Source of the DNA: an uncultured Erythrobacter sp.
GTDB taxonomy: Bacteria > Pseudomonadota > Alphaproteobacteria > Sphingomonadales > Sphingomonadaceae
Length of the DNA: 64,000 nt
Reading direction: 5' to 3'
Assembly (NCBI GenBank): GCA_947488755.1
Contig: CANLAD010000001.1
Span: forward strand, 2,427,501-2,491,500
Below are positions 32,555 through 41,394 of the stretch, piece by piece. Positions within the stretch are counted from its first letter, which is position 1; the number at the start of each line of letters is the position of its first letter. A model generated the notes under the pieces. It worked only from the letters and a program-made list of their open reading frames with translations, did no database searches and was not told the DNA's origin. The translations under genes were made by a program, and so were the position numbers.

Positions 32555-33319
32555 TCAGAATTGAACGCGTTGCGTAAAGGCACCGTCCACGATGACATTG
32601 GTGCCGGTCATGTAGGGAACGGCCGGGCTTGCGACGAAGACGATCGCCTTGGCCACTTCCTCGTCATTCCCGAACCGGCCCATCGGCATTTTCGCCAAAG
32701 TCGCTTCGTAAAGCTCTGGCATCGCGCCCTCGATCACTTCCCAGTTCCCACCCTTGTAGTAGATCGCGCCGGGCGAGACGGTGTTGACCCGGATGCCCTG
32801 CGGCGCGAGCGCCTGGCTGAGCTGTGAGCCATAGGTGATGAGCGCAGCCTTGAGCGCGTTGAAGGCCTGCGGGGCGATGAAGGTTTCAAGCGCGGCGGTC
32901 GAGCTCATGAACACAATTGACCCGCTGTCGGACTTGCCCAGATGCGGGGTCAGCGCCTCGACGCCGTGGACCGCGCCCATGATGTCCATGTCGAGCCCGT
33001 TCTGCCAGTCGCCCGTCCCGCCGGTGCCGGAAGAGGACGCGGTATGGATGAAGATGTCGCATCCACCCAGCTCGCCCGCGGCCTTCTCCAGCCAGGCTTT
33101 GTAGGCATCGCCGCCCGATGCCATATCGAACACTTCGGCGAAAACCTTGCCTTCGCCAGCTTCGTCGATGGCCTTTTTGGCGGCTTCGATCTTGTCGTCC
33201 TTGCGGCTGAAAAAGGCGACATGCGCGCCCTCGGCAGCGAACAGCTTGAGCGCAGCAAGGCCCAGCCCGTGCGCGCCGCCATTCATGATGACCTTCTTGC
33301 CTTTAAGTCCCAGATCCAT
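32555..33319 (-). CDS. SDR family protein with Phe in place of the catalytic Tyr
   Basis: A 254-residue SDR. The cofactor loop is NGGAHGLG (residues 13-20) and Ser139/140 is present, but the Tyr-x-x-x-Lys motif reads FNALK (Phe153, Lys157). NNAG is replaced by HTAS. Loss of the proton-donating Tyr suggests either an altered chemistry or a binding role. The frame is open far upstream, but residues before Met 33319 have no SDR character. It lies upstream of the E1 alpha gene on the same strand by 23 bases. Confidence 0.87.
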   Translation of the reverse strand: MDLGLKGKKVIMNGGAHGLGLAALKLFAAEGAHVAFFSRKDDKIEAAKKAIDEAGEGKVFAEVFDMASGGDAYKAWLEKAAGELGGCDIFIHTASSSGTGGTGDWQNGLDMDIMGAVHGVEALTPHLGKSDSGSIVFMSSTAALETFIAPQAFNALKAALITYGSQLSQALAPQGIRVNTVSPGAIYYKGGNWEVIEGAMPELYEATLAKMPMGRFGNDEEVAKAIVFVASPAVPYMTGTNVIVDGAFTQRVQF

Positions 33320-33556
33320 CGCTCGCTCTCCCAAAAGGTGCGTGAGCGACAGGGATAGCGAACGCACGGTGCCGCGCGTATCGTCAAAAGTGGGGGTGGG
33401 AGGAATAAAACTAACATCAGGCCCGAACCAAACGGGCGCACCGCGACCGCAAGGCCGACTAGCCGCCCGCAGGTGCCCGGAATGGAGCAAAGCGAAATGG
33501 GGGAACAGCAGCGAGGACGATCGCCCGGATGGGTGATCAAAACGCGAGAAATCCAG

Positions 33557-33572
33557 TTTCGCAAAAGCGAAA
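33557..33572 (-). terminator. Hairpin directly after tRNA-Thr
   Basis: The minus strand has tttcgc-tttt-gcgaaa right after the tRNA CCA end. It could be a processing or termination element, but a U-tract after the stem is not present. Confidence 0.4.
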
Positions 33573-33573
33573 A

Positions 33574-33648
33574 TGGTGCTGCTGGAGAGAATTGAACTCT
33601 CGGCCTCGTCATTACCAATGACGCGCTCTACCACTGAGCTACAGCAGC
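33574..33648 (-). tRNA. tRNA-Thr(GGT)
   Basis: The minus strand folds as a full 75-nt cloverleaf. The acceptor stem is gctgctg/cagcagc, the D-stem gctc/gagc, the anticodon stem cgtca/tgacg with loop ttggtaa (anticodon GGT), and the T-stem gagag/ctctc with loop ttcaatt. The discriminator is A and CCA is encoded. It reads ACC and ACU threonine codons. Confidence 0.97.
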
Positions 33649-33664
33649 GTTCGAAAGAGGCGCG

Positions 33665-33693
33665 CCTATCTGCGTGAAGGGCGCCAATGTCAA
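33665..33693 (-). promoter_or_regulatory. Promoter of tRNA-Thr
   Basis: On the minus strand ttgaca (complement of 33688-33693) is followed after 17 bases by gatagg (complement of 33665-33670). The tRNA starts 16 bases beyond, a normal distance for a sigma-70-type promoter. Confidence 0.65.
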
Positions 33694-33736
33694 GGTTCGC
33701 TTGAACGGATGGCTCGTTATCGGCAAGGCCTTTCGC

Positions 33737-33895
33737 ATGGGTGAAGACAAGAGCAAGAATCTGTCGCGCGAAGAGCGGCTCGCGGCGAAATTGCGCGAGA
33801 ACCTGCGTCGGCGCAAAGCGCAATCCCGAGCTATGACCGATTCGCCCCCGCACGAGATCGCGCCCGACCTTTCCAAGACCGATGGCGCGGACTAA
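33737..33895 (+). CDS. Small basic protein of unknown function
   Basis: A 52-residue highly charged protein (MGEDKSKNLSREERLAAKLR, then ENLRRRKAQSRAMTD). Met at 33737 is preferred over 33674, since the upstream residues overlap the tRNA promoter region and are not of the same composition. It reads like a conserved small alphaproteobacterial protein with a coiled-coil-like basic helix, but no family is recognised. It precedes gpmA by 47 bases and may be co-transcribed with it. Confidence 0.5.
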   Translation: MGEDKSKNLSREERLAAKLRENLRRRKAQSRAMTDSPPHEIAPDLSKTDGAD

Positions 33896-33942
33896 CGAAG
33901 CGGCCCGCACCCTGCTGCCCCGACACAACCGGAGCCTCCCGA

Positions 33943-34629
33943 ATGCCCAAACTCATCCTCGTTCGCCACGGCCAGAGCGAATGGAACCTCGCCAACCGCT
34001 TCACCGGATGGTGGGATGTCGATCTGACCGACAAAGGCGTTGAAGAGGCGCGCGCTGCGGGCGCTCTGATGAAGGACAAGGGCATTCGACCCACGCACTG
34101 CTTCACGAGTTACCAGACGCGGGCCATCAAGACGCTCAATCTCGCGCTTGAAGAAATGGACATGCTGTGGCTGCCTGTGACCAAGGACTGGCGGCTCAAT
34201 GAACGGCACTATGGTGGGCTGACCGGGCTCAACAAGCAGGAGACGCGCGACAAGCACGGCGACGAGCAGGTGCATATCTGGCGCCGCAGCTACGATACGC
34301 CGCCACCCGAGATGGAAGCCGGGCATCAATACGATCCGGGTGCCGATCCGCGCTATCACGGGATTGATGTTCCGACGAGCGAGAGCTTGAAGCTCACTAT
34401 CGAGCGGGTCTTGCCCTATTATGAAAGCGATATCCTGCCACGTCTGAAAGCGGGCGAGGACGTGCTGATCTCTGCGCACGGCAACTCACTGCGCGCGCTG
34501 GTGAAGCATCTGTCGAACATTTCGGACGAGGACATTACCGGGCTGGAAATTCCCACCGGTCAACCGATCGTCTACGACTTCGATGATAATATAGTGCCGG
34601 GCGAACGGTACTATCTGAAAGACGGCTGA
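33943..34629 (+). CDS. gpmA: 2,3-bisphosphoglycerate-dependent phosphoglycerate mutase
   Basis: A 228-residue cofactor-dependent mutase that interconverts 3- and 2-phosphoglycerate in glycolysis and gluconeogenesis. The phospho-histidine motif is [10 protein letters not shown] at the N-terminus. The [16 protein letters not shown] block and the second catalytic His in [10 protein letters not shown] are present. Length and order of motifs are as in GpmA. A ggag site is 8 bases before the start. It is followed after 10 bases by purE. Confidence 0.96.
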   Translation: MPKLILVRHGQSEWNLANRFTGWWDVDLTDKGVEEARAAGALMKDKGIRPTHCFTSYQTRAIKTLNLALEEMDMLWLPVTKDWRLNERHYGGLTGLNKQETRDKHGDEQVHIWRRSYDTPPPEMEAGHQYDPGADPRYHGIDVPTSESLKLTIERVLPYYESDILPRLKAGEDVLISAHGNSLRALVKHLSNISDEDITGLEIPTGQPIVYDFDDNIVPGERYYLKDG

Positions 34630-34639
34630 GGGGGCCGAC

Positions 34640-35122
34640 ATGGGAGGAAAAGTCGCGATCGTCATGGGCAGCCAGTCCGATTGGCCGACCATGCGCCATG
34701 CCGCCAGCACGCTCGACGAGCTTGGCGTCGCTCATGAAGCGCGCATCGTTTCGGCCCATCGCACGCCCGATCGGATGAGCGATTTCGCAAAGGGCGCAGC
34801 GGGCGAGGGCTTCGATGTTGTTATCGCAGGCGCAGGAGGGGCGGCGCATCTGCCCGGTATGATCGCGGCGATGACGCATTTGCCGGTGCTTGGCGTTCCG
34901 GTGCAATCGAAAGCGCTGTCGGGCATGGATAGCCTGCTCTCGATCGTGCAGATGCCCGCCGGAGTTCCGGTCGGCACGCTGGCCATCGGCGAAGCGGGCG
35001 CGACCAACGCGGCGCTGATGGCGGCGGCGATCCTTGCGCTGTCAGATGAGGCGCTGTCGCAGCGATTGCAGGACTGGCGCGCGGCGCGATCCAGCGCCGT
35101 CTCGCAAGTACCCACCGACTGA
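34640..35122 (+). CDS. purE: 5-(carboxyamino)imidazole ribonucleotide mutase PurE
   Basis: A 160-residue class I PurE that moves the carboxyl group of N5-CAIR to C4 in purine biosynthesis. The substrate-binding [17 protein letters not shown] and [11 protein letters not shown] motifs are intact. Its stop shares one base with the purK start (TGATG), so the two are translationally coupled; PurK supplies the substrate. Confidence 0.97.
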   Translation: MGGKVAIVMGSQSDWPTMRHAASTLDELGVAHEARIVSAHRTPDRMSDFAKGAAGEGFDVVIAGAGGAAHLPGMIAAMTHLPVLGVPVQSKALSGMDSLLSIVQMPAGVPVGTLAIGEAGATNAALMAAAILALSDEALSQRLQDWRAARSSAVSQVPTD

Positions 35123-36204
35123 TGGCGGGCAAAAAACCACTTCCCCCAGGCGCGACCATCGGCATTCTCGGCGGCGGGCAACTTGGCCGGATGCTTGCCA
35201 TGGCCGCGATGCAATTGGGCTATCGCTGTATTGGCTACGCGCCCGAGGGTGACAATGTCGCTGCCGATCCCTGTGCAGATTTTTTCACCGACGGCTGGAG
35301 CGACCGTGATGCGCTGGCTGCTTTCGCGGGGCAGTGCGACATCATCACGTGGGAGTTCGAAAATGTCCCGCTTGAAGCGGTCGAGGCGATCCCGGCGCAT
35401 CTGCTGGCCACCGATCCTGCCGCTCTTCGTATCGCGCAGGACCGGCTGGAGGAAAAAAGTTTCGTCGAACAGCTGGGCGCCAGGCCTGCGCCTTACATGC
35501 GGGTGGATAGCGATGAAGACTTCGCCCGTGCGTTCGAGCGGGTCGGCACGCCCGGCATCCTCAAGACCGCGCGCGATGGTTATGATGGCAAGGGCCAGTG
35601 GCGCGTCGATTCCGCGCATGAAGCGCAAGGCATCCGCTTCCCCGGTCGGCGTTGCGTCTACGAGGGTATGATCGATTTCGAGACCGAATTCTCCGTCATC
35701 CTCGTGCGCACGGCCGACGGGACGATACGGTTCTGGGATTCGACCGCCAATACGCATGACAGCGGAATGCTCACACGCGCCGCCTTGCCGGCGGGCGAGA
35801 TGGTCGAAGGGCAGGTCGAGGCCGCGCGCGCCATCGCGCAGGCAACGGCCGATGCGCTTGATTACGTCGGCGTCCTCACGCTTGAGTTTTTCGCCACGCG
35901 AGCAGGGCCGATTTTCAACGAGATGGCGCCGCGTGTTCACAATTCGGGCCATTGGACCATTGAGGGCGCGGCCACGAGCCAGTTCGAGAACCATATTCGC
36001 GCGATCTGCGGCCTGCCTCTGGGCGGAACCGAAACCCGCTTCGCCGCGATCGACATGCGAAACCTTGTTGGCGAAGAAGCGCTGGAGGCCCATTCGATAC
36101 TCGCCGAAGAAGGCGAGCCTCACCTGCATCTGTATGGAAAGCGCGAGGCGCGCGACGGTCGCAAGATGGGTCATGTCACGCGGGTTTCCAGCAGGCTGCC
36201 ATGA
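35122..36204 (+). CDS. purK: 5-(carboxyamino)imidazole ribonucleotide synthase PurK
   Basis: A 360-residue ATP-grasp enzyme making N5-CAIR from AIR, bicarbonate and ATP. It starts GATIGILGGGQLGRM and has TWEFENVPLEAVE, the ATP-grasp core TPGILKTARDGYDGKGQW and EMAPRVHNSGHWT. It overlaps purE by one base and folA by four (ATGA), forming a compact purE-purK-folA-ribF run for nucleotide and cofactor synthesis. Confidence 0.97.
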   Translation: MAGKKPLPPGATIGILGGGQLGRMLAMAAMQLGYRCIGYAPEGDNVAADPCADFFTDGWSDRDALAAFAGQCDIITWEFENVPLEAVEAIPAHLLATDPAALRIAQDRLEEKSFVEQLGARPAPYMRVDSDEDFARAFERVGTPGILKTARDGYDGKGQWRVDSAHEAQGIRFPGRRCVYEGMIDFETEFSVILVRTADGTIRFWDSTANTHDSGMLTRAALPAGEMVEGQVEAARAIAQATADALDYVGVLTLEFFATRAGPIFNEMAPRVHNSGHWTIEGAATSQFENHIRAICGLPLGGTETRFAAIDMRNLVGEEALEAHSILAEEGEPHLHLYGKREARDGRKMGHVTRVSSRLP

Positions 36205-36722
36205 TGCCGGAACTCGTTCTGATTTATGCCCGCGCAGCGAATGGCGCGATCGGCCACGAAGGCACGCTACCCTGGCGCCTGCCCGCCGATCTCAGGCGTT
36301 TCAAGCAGCTTACAATGGGCAAGCCGATGATCATGGGGCGAAAGACTTTCGAGAGCCTGCCCGGCCTGTTGCCGGGTCGGCGGCACATCGTCCTGACCCG
36401 GCGCGAGCGCTGGGAAAGCGAAGGCGCCGAGGTCGCAGGCTCTGTCGATGAGGCGCTCGCTTTGGCGCGCAAAGGCGACGCGAGCGACGAGATCGCAATC
36501 GTGGGAGGCGCGGCGATCTACGACGTGTTCAGACCTATGGCGAACCGGGTCGAGGTGACGGAAATCCATGAGGACTTTCCCGGTGACGTCTTCATGAAGC
36601 CGCTTGGGGAACAATGGGAAGTCACCGCGCGCGACGATCATCCGGCGGGCGAGGACACGCCCGCGTTCTCCTTCGTCACCTATGGCCGCCGCGATCCTGA
36701 CGAAACGCGAAGCAACGCCTGA
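36201..36722 (+). CDS. folA: Dihydrofolate reductase
   Basis: A 173-residue DHFR that reduces dihydrofolate with NADPH. The sequence has ARAANGAIGHEGTLPWRLPA with the WR pair near residues 25-26, the acidic residue Asp29 in PADLRRFK, MGRKTFESL and the IVGGAAIYDVF loop. The overlap with purK (ATGA) and with ribF (one base) implies coupled translation. It supports purine and thymidylate synthesis. Confidence 0.96.
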   Translation: MMPELVLIYARAANGAIGHEGTLPWRLPADLRRFKQLTMGKPMIMGRKTFESLPGLLPGRRHIVLTRRERWESEGAEVAGSVDEALALARKGDASDEIAIVGGAAIYDVFRPMANRVEVTEIHEDFPGDVFMKPLGEQWEVTARDDHPAGEDTPAFSFVTYGRRDPDETRSNA

Positions 36723-37654
36723 TGCGCTGGCTCGATCATCGCGAACCGGTGACCCCGGCATTGCGCGGCGCGGTGATTGCGCTGGGCAATTTCGACGGGT
36801 TTCACCTTGGCCATCAGGCGGTGGCAGGCGAGGCGATCCGCTGGGCGCATGAGGAAGGGCGGCCGTCGATCATCGCGACGTTCGACCCGCATCCGGTCCG
36901 CTTTTTCAAACCCGACGTGCCGCCGTTCCGCCTCACAACTCTCGAACAGCGACAGGAACTTTATCTAGCCGCCGGCGCGACCGCGATGCTGGTGTTCCAC
37001 TTCGATGCGGAGCTTGCCGGGACGAGTGCGGAAGACTTCATTGCCGACCTGCTGATCGAGCGGTTCGGCGCGCATGGCGTCGTCACAGGGGCGGATTTCA
37101 CCTTTGGCAAGGGAGCGAAGGGTGACGTCGATCTGCTGCGCGATCGTGGCGGCAAGCTTGGTCTGAAATCGCGCGTGGTCGACGTGGTCGAGGGAGATGG
37201 CGCGGTCGTCTCTTCCAGTCGCATCCGCGAGGCCTTGCGAGAAGGCGATCCGCAGCTCGCCGCGAAGCTTCTAACCCGCCCCTTCGCCATTCGCGGCATC
37301 GTCGAGCATGGCGACAAGCGCGGGCGCGACATCGGCTATCCCACCGCCAATCTCGCGATCGACAGCTATCTGCGCCCCAAATACGGGATTTACGCGGTAA
37401 CCGGGAGGGTGCTCGCCACCGGGCAGGAGTTGAAGGGCGCGGCCAATATCGGCATCCGCCCGCAATTCGAACCGCCCAAGGAGCTGCTCGAACCCTATTT
37501 CTTCGACTTTTCGGGCGATCTTTACGGCCAGGAGATCGAAGTCGCCTTCCACCACTTCCTGCGCGGCGAAGCGAAGTTCGACTCGCTCGATGCTCTATTG
37601 GAGCAGATGGAGCGCGATTGCAGCGAAGCGCGGCGATTGCTGGCTGACCGTTGA
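36722..37654 (+). CDS. ribF: Bifunctional riboflavin kinase / FAD synthetase
   Basis: A 310-residue enzyme producing FMN and FAD. The N-terminal nucleotidyltransferase domain has GNFDGFHLGH, and the C-terminal kinase domain has GDKRGRDIGYPTANL. Both motifs and the usual length are complete. FAD is needed by the acyl-CoA dehydrogenases and ETF encoded in this window. It ends the purE-purK-folA-ribF run. Confidence 0.96.
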   Translation: MRWLDHREPVTPALRGAVIALGNFDGFHLGHQAVAGEAIRWAHEEGRPSIIATFDPHPVRFFKPDVPPFRLTTLEQRQELYLAAGATAMLVFHFDAELAGTSAEDFIADLLIERFGAHGVVTGADFTFGKGAKGDVDLLRDRGGKLGLKSRVVDVVEGDGAVVSSSRIREALREGDPQLAAKLLTRPFAIRGIVEHGDKRGRDIGYPTANLAIDSYLRPKYGIYAVTGRVLATGQELKGAANIGIRPQFEPPKELLEPYFFDFSGDLYGQEIEVAFHHFLRGEAKFDSLDALLEQMERDCSEARRLLADR

Positions 37655-37747
37655 GATAACAAAGGATCAGTCCGGAACGCGTGAGACAAGTCAAAGGTTG
37701 ATCGGGAAAGGGCGACGATGTGATCCGCCCGCAACCGGAGATTTGCC

Positions 37748-38479
37748 GTGAACGCCAGCCAGCTCGAAGCCCAGCAGATTCGCTACCGCAATGCCAAACC
37801 CGCTTTCCTGGGTCGCGGGATCGACAAGCTGACGCATCCCATCGGAGCCGCGATTGCCGACCGGATTCCAAGGCGGCTGGTCGAGGGTGTTCTCAAGGGC
37901 ATCGACCGGGCAATGGGCATGCGCGAACTCATTTCGTTCGATCACGACACCTCCGATCTGATCGCAGCGCAGCAGGCTGCCAAGAATGTCGAGCGCTATG
38001 CCCGCGCTATCAACGCATCCTCCGGCGCGGCGGCGGGGTTTGCCGGAGCGCTGACCGCCAGCGCGGACATCCCCGCGACCATCGCCATCGCGCTGCGCAA
38101 TATTCGCGATACCGGTCGCGCCTATGGGTTCGAGGGCGAGGGCAAACGCGAGCGGCTGTTCCGCCTCCAGATCCTCGAAATCGCTGCGCTCGACCAGCAT
38201 GAGGAGAAGATTGCACGGCTCGACGCGCTGGAGGCGGAAATCGATGCCAAAGGCGATCTGACCCCGATCGAGAGCAAGAATATCGAGCCGCTGGTCGATC
38301 AGGTGGTCGAGCGTGTGAGCCGCGCGCTCGCCTTTGCCGCGGCGCGGCGGCGCGTGGGCATGTTGGTCCCCCTCGTCGGGTCGGCGGTGGGCGGGTTCAT
38401 CAACTCGCAGTTCCAGCGCGATGTCGCCCGCGCCGCCCGCTATGCCTTCCAGGCGCGCCGCCTTCGCACCATGGAATGA
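37748..38479 (+). CDS. EcsC family protein
   Basis: A 243-residue protein of the EcsC family, with the typical GAAAGFAGALTASADIPATI and NIRDTGRAYGF region and a C-terminal MLVPLVGSAVGGFINSQF segment that may embed in membrane. GTG 37748 is the start, with ccggag upstream. EcsC in Bacillus belongs to an exporter operon, but isolated homologues in proteobacteria have no known activity. Confidence 0.88.
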   Translation: MNASQLEAQQIRYRNAKPAFLGRGIDKLTHPIGAAIADRIPRRLVEGVLKGIDRAMGMRELISFDHDTSDLIAAQQAAKNVERYARAINASSGAAAGFAGALTASADIPATIAIALRNIRDTGRAYGFEGEGKRERLFRLQILEIAALDQHEEKIARLDALEAEIDAKGDLTPIESKNIEPLVDQVVERVSRALAFAAARRRVGMLVPLVGSAVGGFINSQFQRDVARAARYAFQARRLRTME

Positions 38480-38541
38480 AGCCGGGGCCAGGTCGCAAAC
38501 TCCTTTATTGCAGGCGCGAGATGCCCTAACGGCGCTCTCCT

Positions 38542-41394
38542 ATGAGCGACGATACCAAGCCAGACTACAAGGACACCGTCTTCCTGCCGAAGACGCCCTT
38601 CCCGATGAAAGCCGGCCTTCCGCAAAAGGAACCGGGCATTGCGGCGCGTTGGCGCGAGATCGGGCTTTACGAGAAGCTGCGCGAAACGCGCGAGGGCCGC
38701 GAGAAGTTCATCCTTCACGATGGCCCGCCCTATGCCAATGGCAATATGCATATCGGCCATGCGCTCAACCATATCCTCAAGGACATGGTCTGCCGAACGC
38801 AGACGCTGATGGGCAAGGACGCGCCCTATGTGCCGGGCTGGGACTGCCACGGCCTGCCGATCGAGTGGAAGGTCGAGGAGCAATACCGCAAGAAGAAGCT
38901 GAACAAGGACGAGGTGCCCCCGGTCGAATTCCGCGCCGAATGCCGCGCCTATGCGAGGCAATGGGTCGATGTGCAGCGCGAACAGCTAAAGCGGCTCGGG
39001 TGTCTGGGCGATTGGGATAATCCCTACCTGACGATGGATTTCGACGCCGAGGCGACGATTGTCGCGGAACTGATGAAGTTTGCGGAGGCGGGGAACCTGT
39101 ACCGCGGGTCCAAGCCCGTTATGTGGTCGCCGGTGGAGAAAACTGCTTTGGCCGAGGCGGAGGTTGAATACGAGGACCTGACGGATTCGCCGCAGATCGA
39201 TGTGGCGTTCGAGATCACCGACAGTCCGAACCCGGGCCTTGTCGGCGCATACGCAGTTGTCTGGACCACAACGCCTTGGACCATTCCGGTGAACCAGGCG
39301 CTCTCGTTCGGTAAGGACGTGATGTATCAGGTGTTCACGGTGGCCGATGGCCGGCGTTTCGTCATTGCCGAAGACCTTCGTGAAGCCTTCTGCGCTCGGG
39401 CAGGCTTGGAATTCGACCCAAGCATCCAAGACGAAGTCGATGACGTTTACTTCAAAGGAGAGATGTTCGGTTTCACCGATGACATGGATGTAGGCGGGCG
39501 GACCTATGTTCGCCACCCGATGCATCATCTCGGCGGGTTCTACGAAACGCCGCGCCCACTGCTCAAAGGCGATTTCGTCACCACCGACAGCGGCACCGGC
39601 CTCGTCCATATGGCGCCCGATCACGGCGAGGACGATTTCGAGCTGTGCAAGGCCCACGGCATCAACCCCGTCTTTGCTGTCATGGACGATGGACGCTACC
39701 GCGATGACTGGCCGTGGCTGGGCGGCGCGGATGAGCGGCGGCGCAGCGTCATCAACAAACCCTTCAACGCGCCCGATGGCCCGATCTGCAACGATTTGCG
39801 CGAAGCGGGCGCGCTGCTCTCTGCCAGCGCGGATTACGAGCATTCCTATCCGCATTCCTGGCGCTCGAAAGCAAAGGTAATCTATCGCGCGACCGCGCAA
39901 TGGTTCGTGCCGATGGATCGCGACCTTGGCGATGGCGGCACGCTCCGCTCCCGCGCCCTTTCTGAAATCGAGCGCGTCGACTTCATCCCGCAAAAGGGAG
40001 CGCGCCGCATCGGCTCGATGGTCGAAGGTCGCCCCGACTGGGTGCTTTCCCGTCAGCGTGCCTGGGGCGTGCCGATCACGCTGTTCGTGCGACCCGACGG
40101 CTCCTACCTGCAAGACCCTGCGGTCAATGCCCGCGTGGTCGAGGCGATCCGCGAAGAGGGCGTCGATGCGTGGGAGGAAAGCCGCAAGGCCGAATTCCTG
40201 GGCACCGATCACGATCCAGACGAATTCGAGTTGGTCACCGACATTCTCGACGTGTGGTTCGATTCCGGCTGCACCCACGCCTTCGTGCTCGAATCCGGGC
40301 GCTGGCCCGCGCTTACATGGCCCGCCAATCTCTATCTCGAAGGGTCCGATCAGCATCGCGGCTGGTTCCAATCCTCGCTGCTGCAATCGTGCGCCACAAG
40401 AGGCCGCGCGCCATACGATCAGGTGCTGACCCACGGTTTCACGATGGATCAGGCGGGCAAGAAGATGTCGAAATCGCTCGGCAACACGATCGATCCGCTC
40501 AAGGTCATGGAGCAATACGGCGCGGACATCATCCGGCTGTGGGCGCTGAGCGTCGATTACACCGAAGATCACCGGATTGGCGATGAGATCCTCAAAGGCG
40601 TGGGCGATCAGTATCGTCGCCTGCGCAACACGTTCCGCTACCTGCTCGGAGCGCTCGACGGGTATATCGGCGACATGAGCGACGTGGGCGAGATTCCGGA
40701 GCTTGAGGTCTATATCCTCTCGCTGTTGAGCGAACTCGACGGGAAGCTGCGCAAGGCTGCGCAGGATTACGACTTCAACACCTACACCCGCCTGCTGGTT
40801 GATTTCTGCAACGAGGATCTCTCCGCGTTCTTCTTCGATATCCGCAAGGACACGCTCTATTGCGACGGGCTGGGCAGTGACACCCGCAACGCCTATCGCA
40901 CCGTGCTCGACCTGCTGTTCCATGCGCTGGTCCGCTATGCCGCGCCGGTGCTGGTCTTCACCGCCGAGGAAGTCTGGAAGACCCGCTATCCCGAAGACGA
41001 TGCGCAAGGCGGCAGCGTCCACCTGCTCGAATGGCCCAGCGTGCCCACCGTCACGGCGGACCGCGAGAAGTGGGATGCTTTGCGCGCCCTTCGCGAGCGC
41101 GTGACCGAAGCGATCGAGCCGTTGCGGCGCGACAAGGTCATCCGCTCCAGCAACGAAGCACGGGTGATCGTCCCTGCCGACGCGGTGCCGGGCGGCGTGA
41201 CCGACGAACAGCTCGCCGAATTGTTCATCACCGCGTCAGTGGATCGGGGGCAAGCGGACGAGGTGACGGTCGAAAAAAGCACTAATGCCAAATGTGGCCG
41301 CTGCTGGCGGCTGCTTCCCAGCGTGCCGGAAGACGGCGCGCTGTGCTCGCGCTGCGAACAGGTCGTCGCATCGCTGGACGCGGAGGCGGCATGA
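38542..41394 (+). CDS. ileS: Isoleucyl-tRNA synthetase
   Basis: A 950-residue class Ia synthetase. The HIGH signature is in PPYANGNMHIGHALNH and KMSKS in AGKKMSKSLGN. The editing domain (TTPWTIPVNQALSF) is present, and the C-terminal zinc-binding part has CGRCW and CSRCEQ. All parts expected of bacterial IleS are complete. The stop overlaps the lspA start as ATGA. No T-box leader is seen upstream. Confidence 0.98.
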   Translation: MSDDTKPDYKDTVFLPKTPFPMKAGLPQKEPGIAARWREIGLYEKLRETREGREKFILHDGPPYANGNMHIGHALNHILKDMVCRTQTLMGKDAPYVPGWDCHGLPIEWKVEEQYRKKKLNKDEVPPVEFRAECRAYARQWVDVQREQLKRLGCLGDWDNPYLTMDFDAEATIVAELMKFAEAGNLYRGSKPVMWSPVEKTALAEAEVEYEDLTDSPQIDVAFEITDSPNPGLVGAYAVVWTTTPWTIPVNQALSFGKDVMYQVFTVADGRRFVIAEDLREAFCARAGLEFDPSIQDEVDDVYFKGEMFGFTDDMDVGGRTYVRHPMHHLGGFYETPRPLLKGDFVTTDSGTGLVHMAPDHGEDDFELCKAHGINPVFAVMDDGRYRDDWPWLGGADERRRSVINKPFNAPDGPICNDLREAGALLSASADYEHSYPHSWRSKAKVIYRATAQWFVPMDRDLGDGGTLRSRALSEIERVDFIPQKGARRIGSMVEGRPDWVLSRQRAWGVPITLFVRPDGSYLQDPAVNARVVEAIREEGVDAWEESRKAEFLGTDHDPDEFELVTDILDVWFDSGCTHAFVLESGRWPALTWPANLYLEGSDQHRGWFQSSLLQSCATRGRAPYDQVLTHGFTMDQAGKKMSKSLGNTIDPLKVMEQYGADIIRLWALSVDYTEDHRIGDEILKGVGDQYRRLRNTFRYLLGALDGYIGDMSDVGEIPELEVYILSLLSELDGKLRKAAQDYDFNTYTRLLVDFCNEDLSAFFFDIRKDTLYCDGLGSDTRNAYRTVLDLLFHALVRYAAPVLVFTAEEVWKTRYPEDDAQGGSVHLLEWPSVPTVTADREKWDALRALRERVTEAIEPLRRDKVIRSSNEARVIVPADAVPGGVTDEQLAELFITASVDRGQADEVTVEKSTNAKCGRCWRLLPSVPEDGALCSRCEQVVASLDAEAA

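Noticed and set aside
30636..32564. 642-residue plus-strand frame over the E1 genes
   Set aside because: Opposite strand to E1 alpha and beta, whose TPP and transketolase motifs are intact; no domain features in the plus-strand frame.
33283..33618. Minus-strand frame crossing the tRNA-Thr gene
   Set aside because: Its N-terminal part is translated tRNA; a tRNA gene explains the sequence better.
38986..41022. 678-residue minus-strand frame over ileS
   Set aside because: Antisense of a complete isoleucyl-tRNA synthetase; no domain features.
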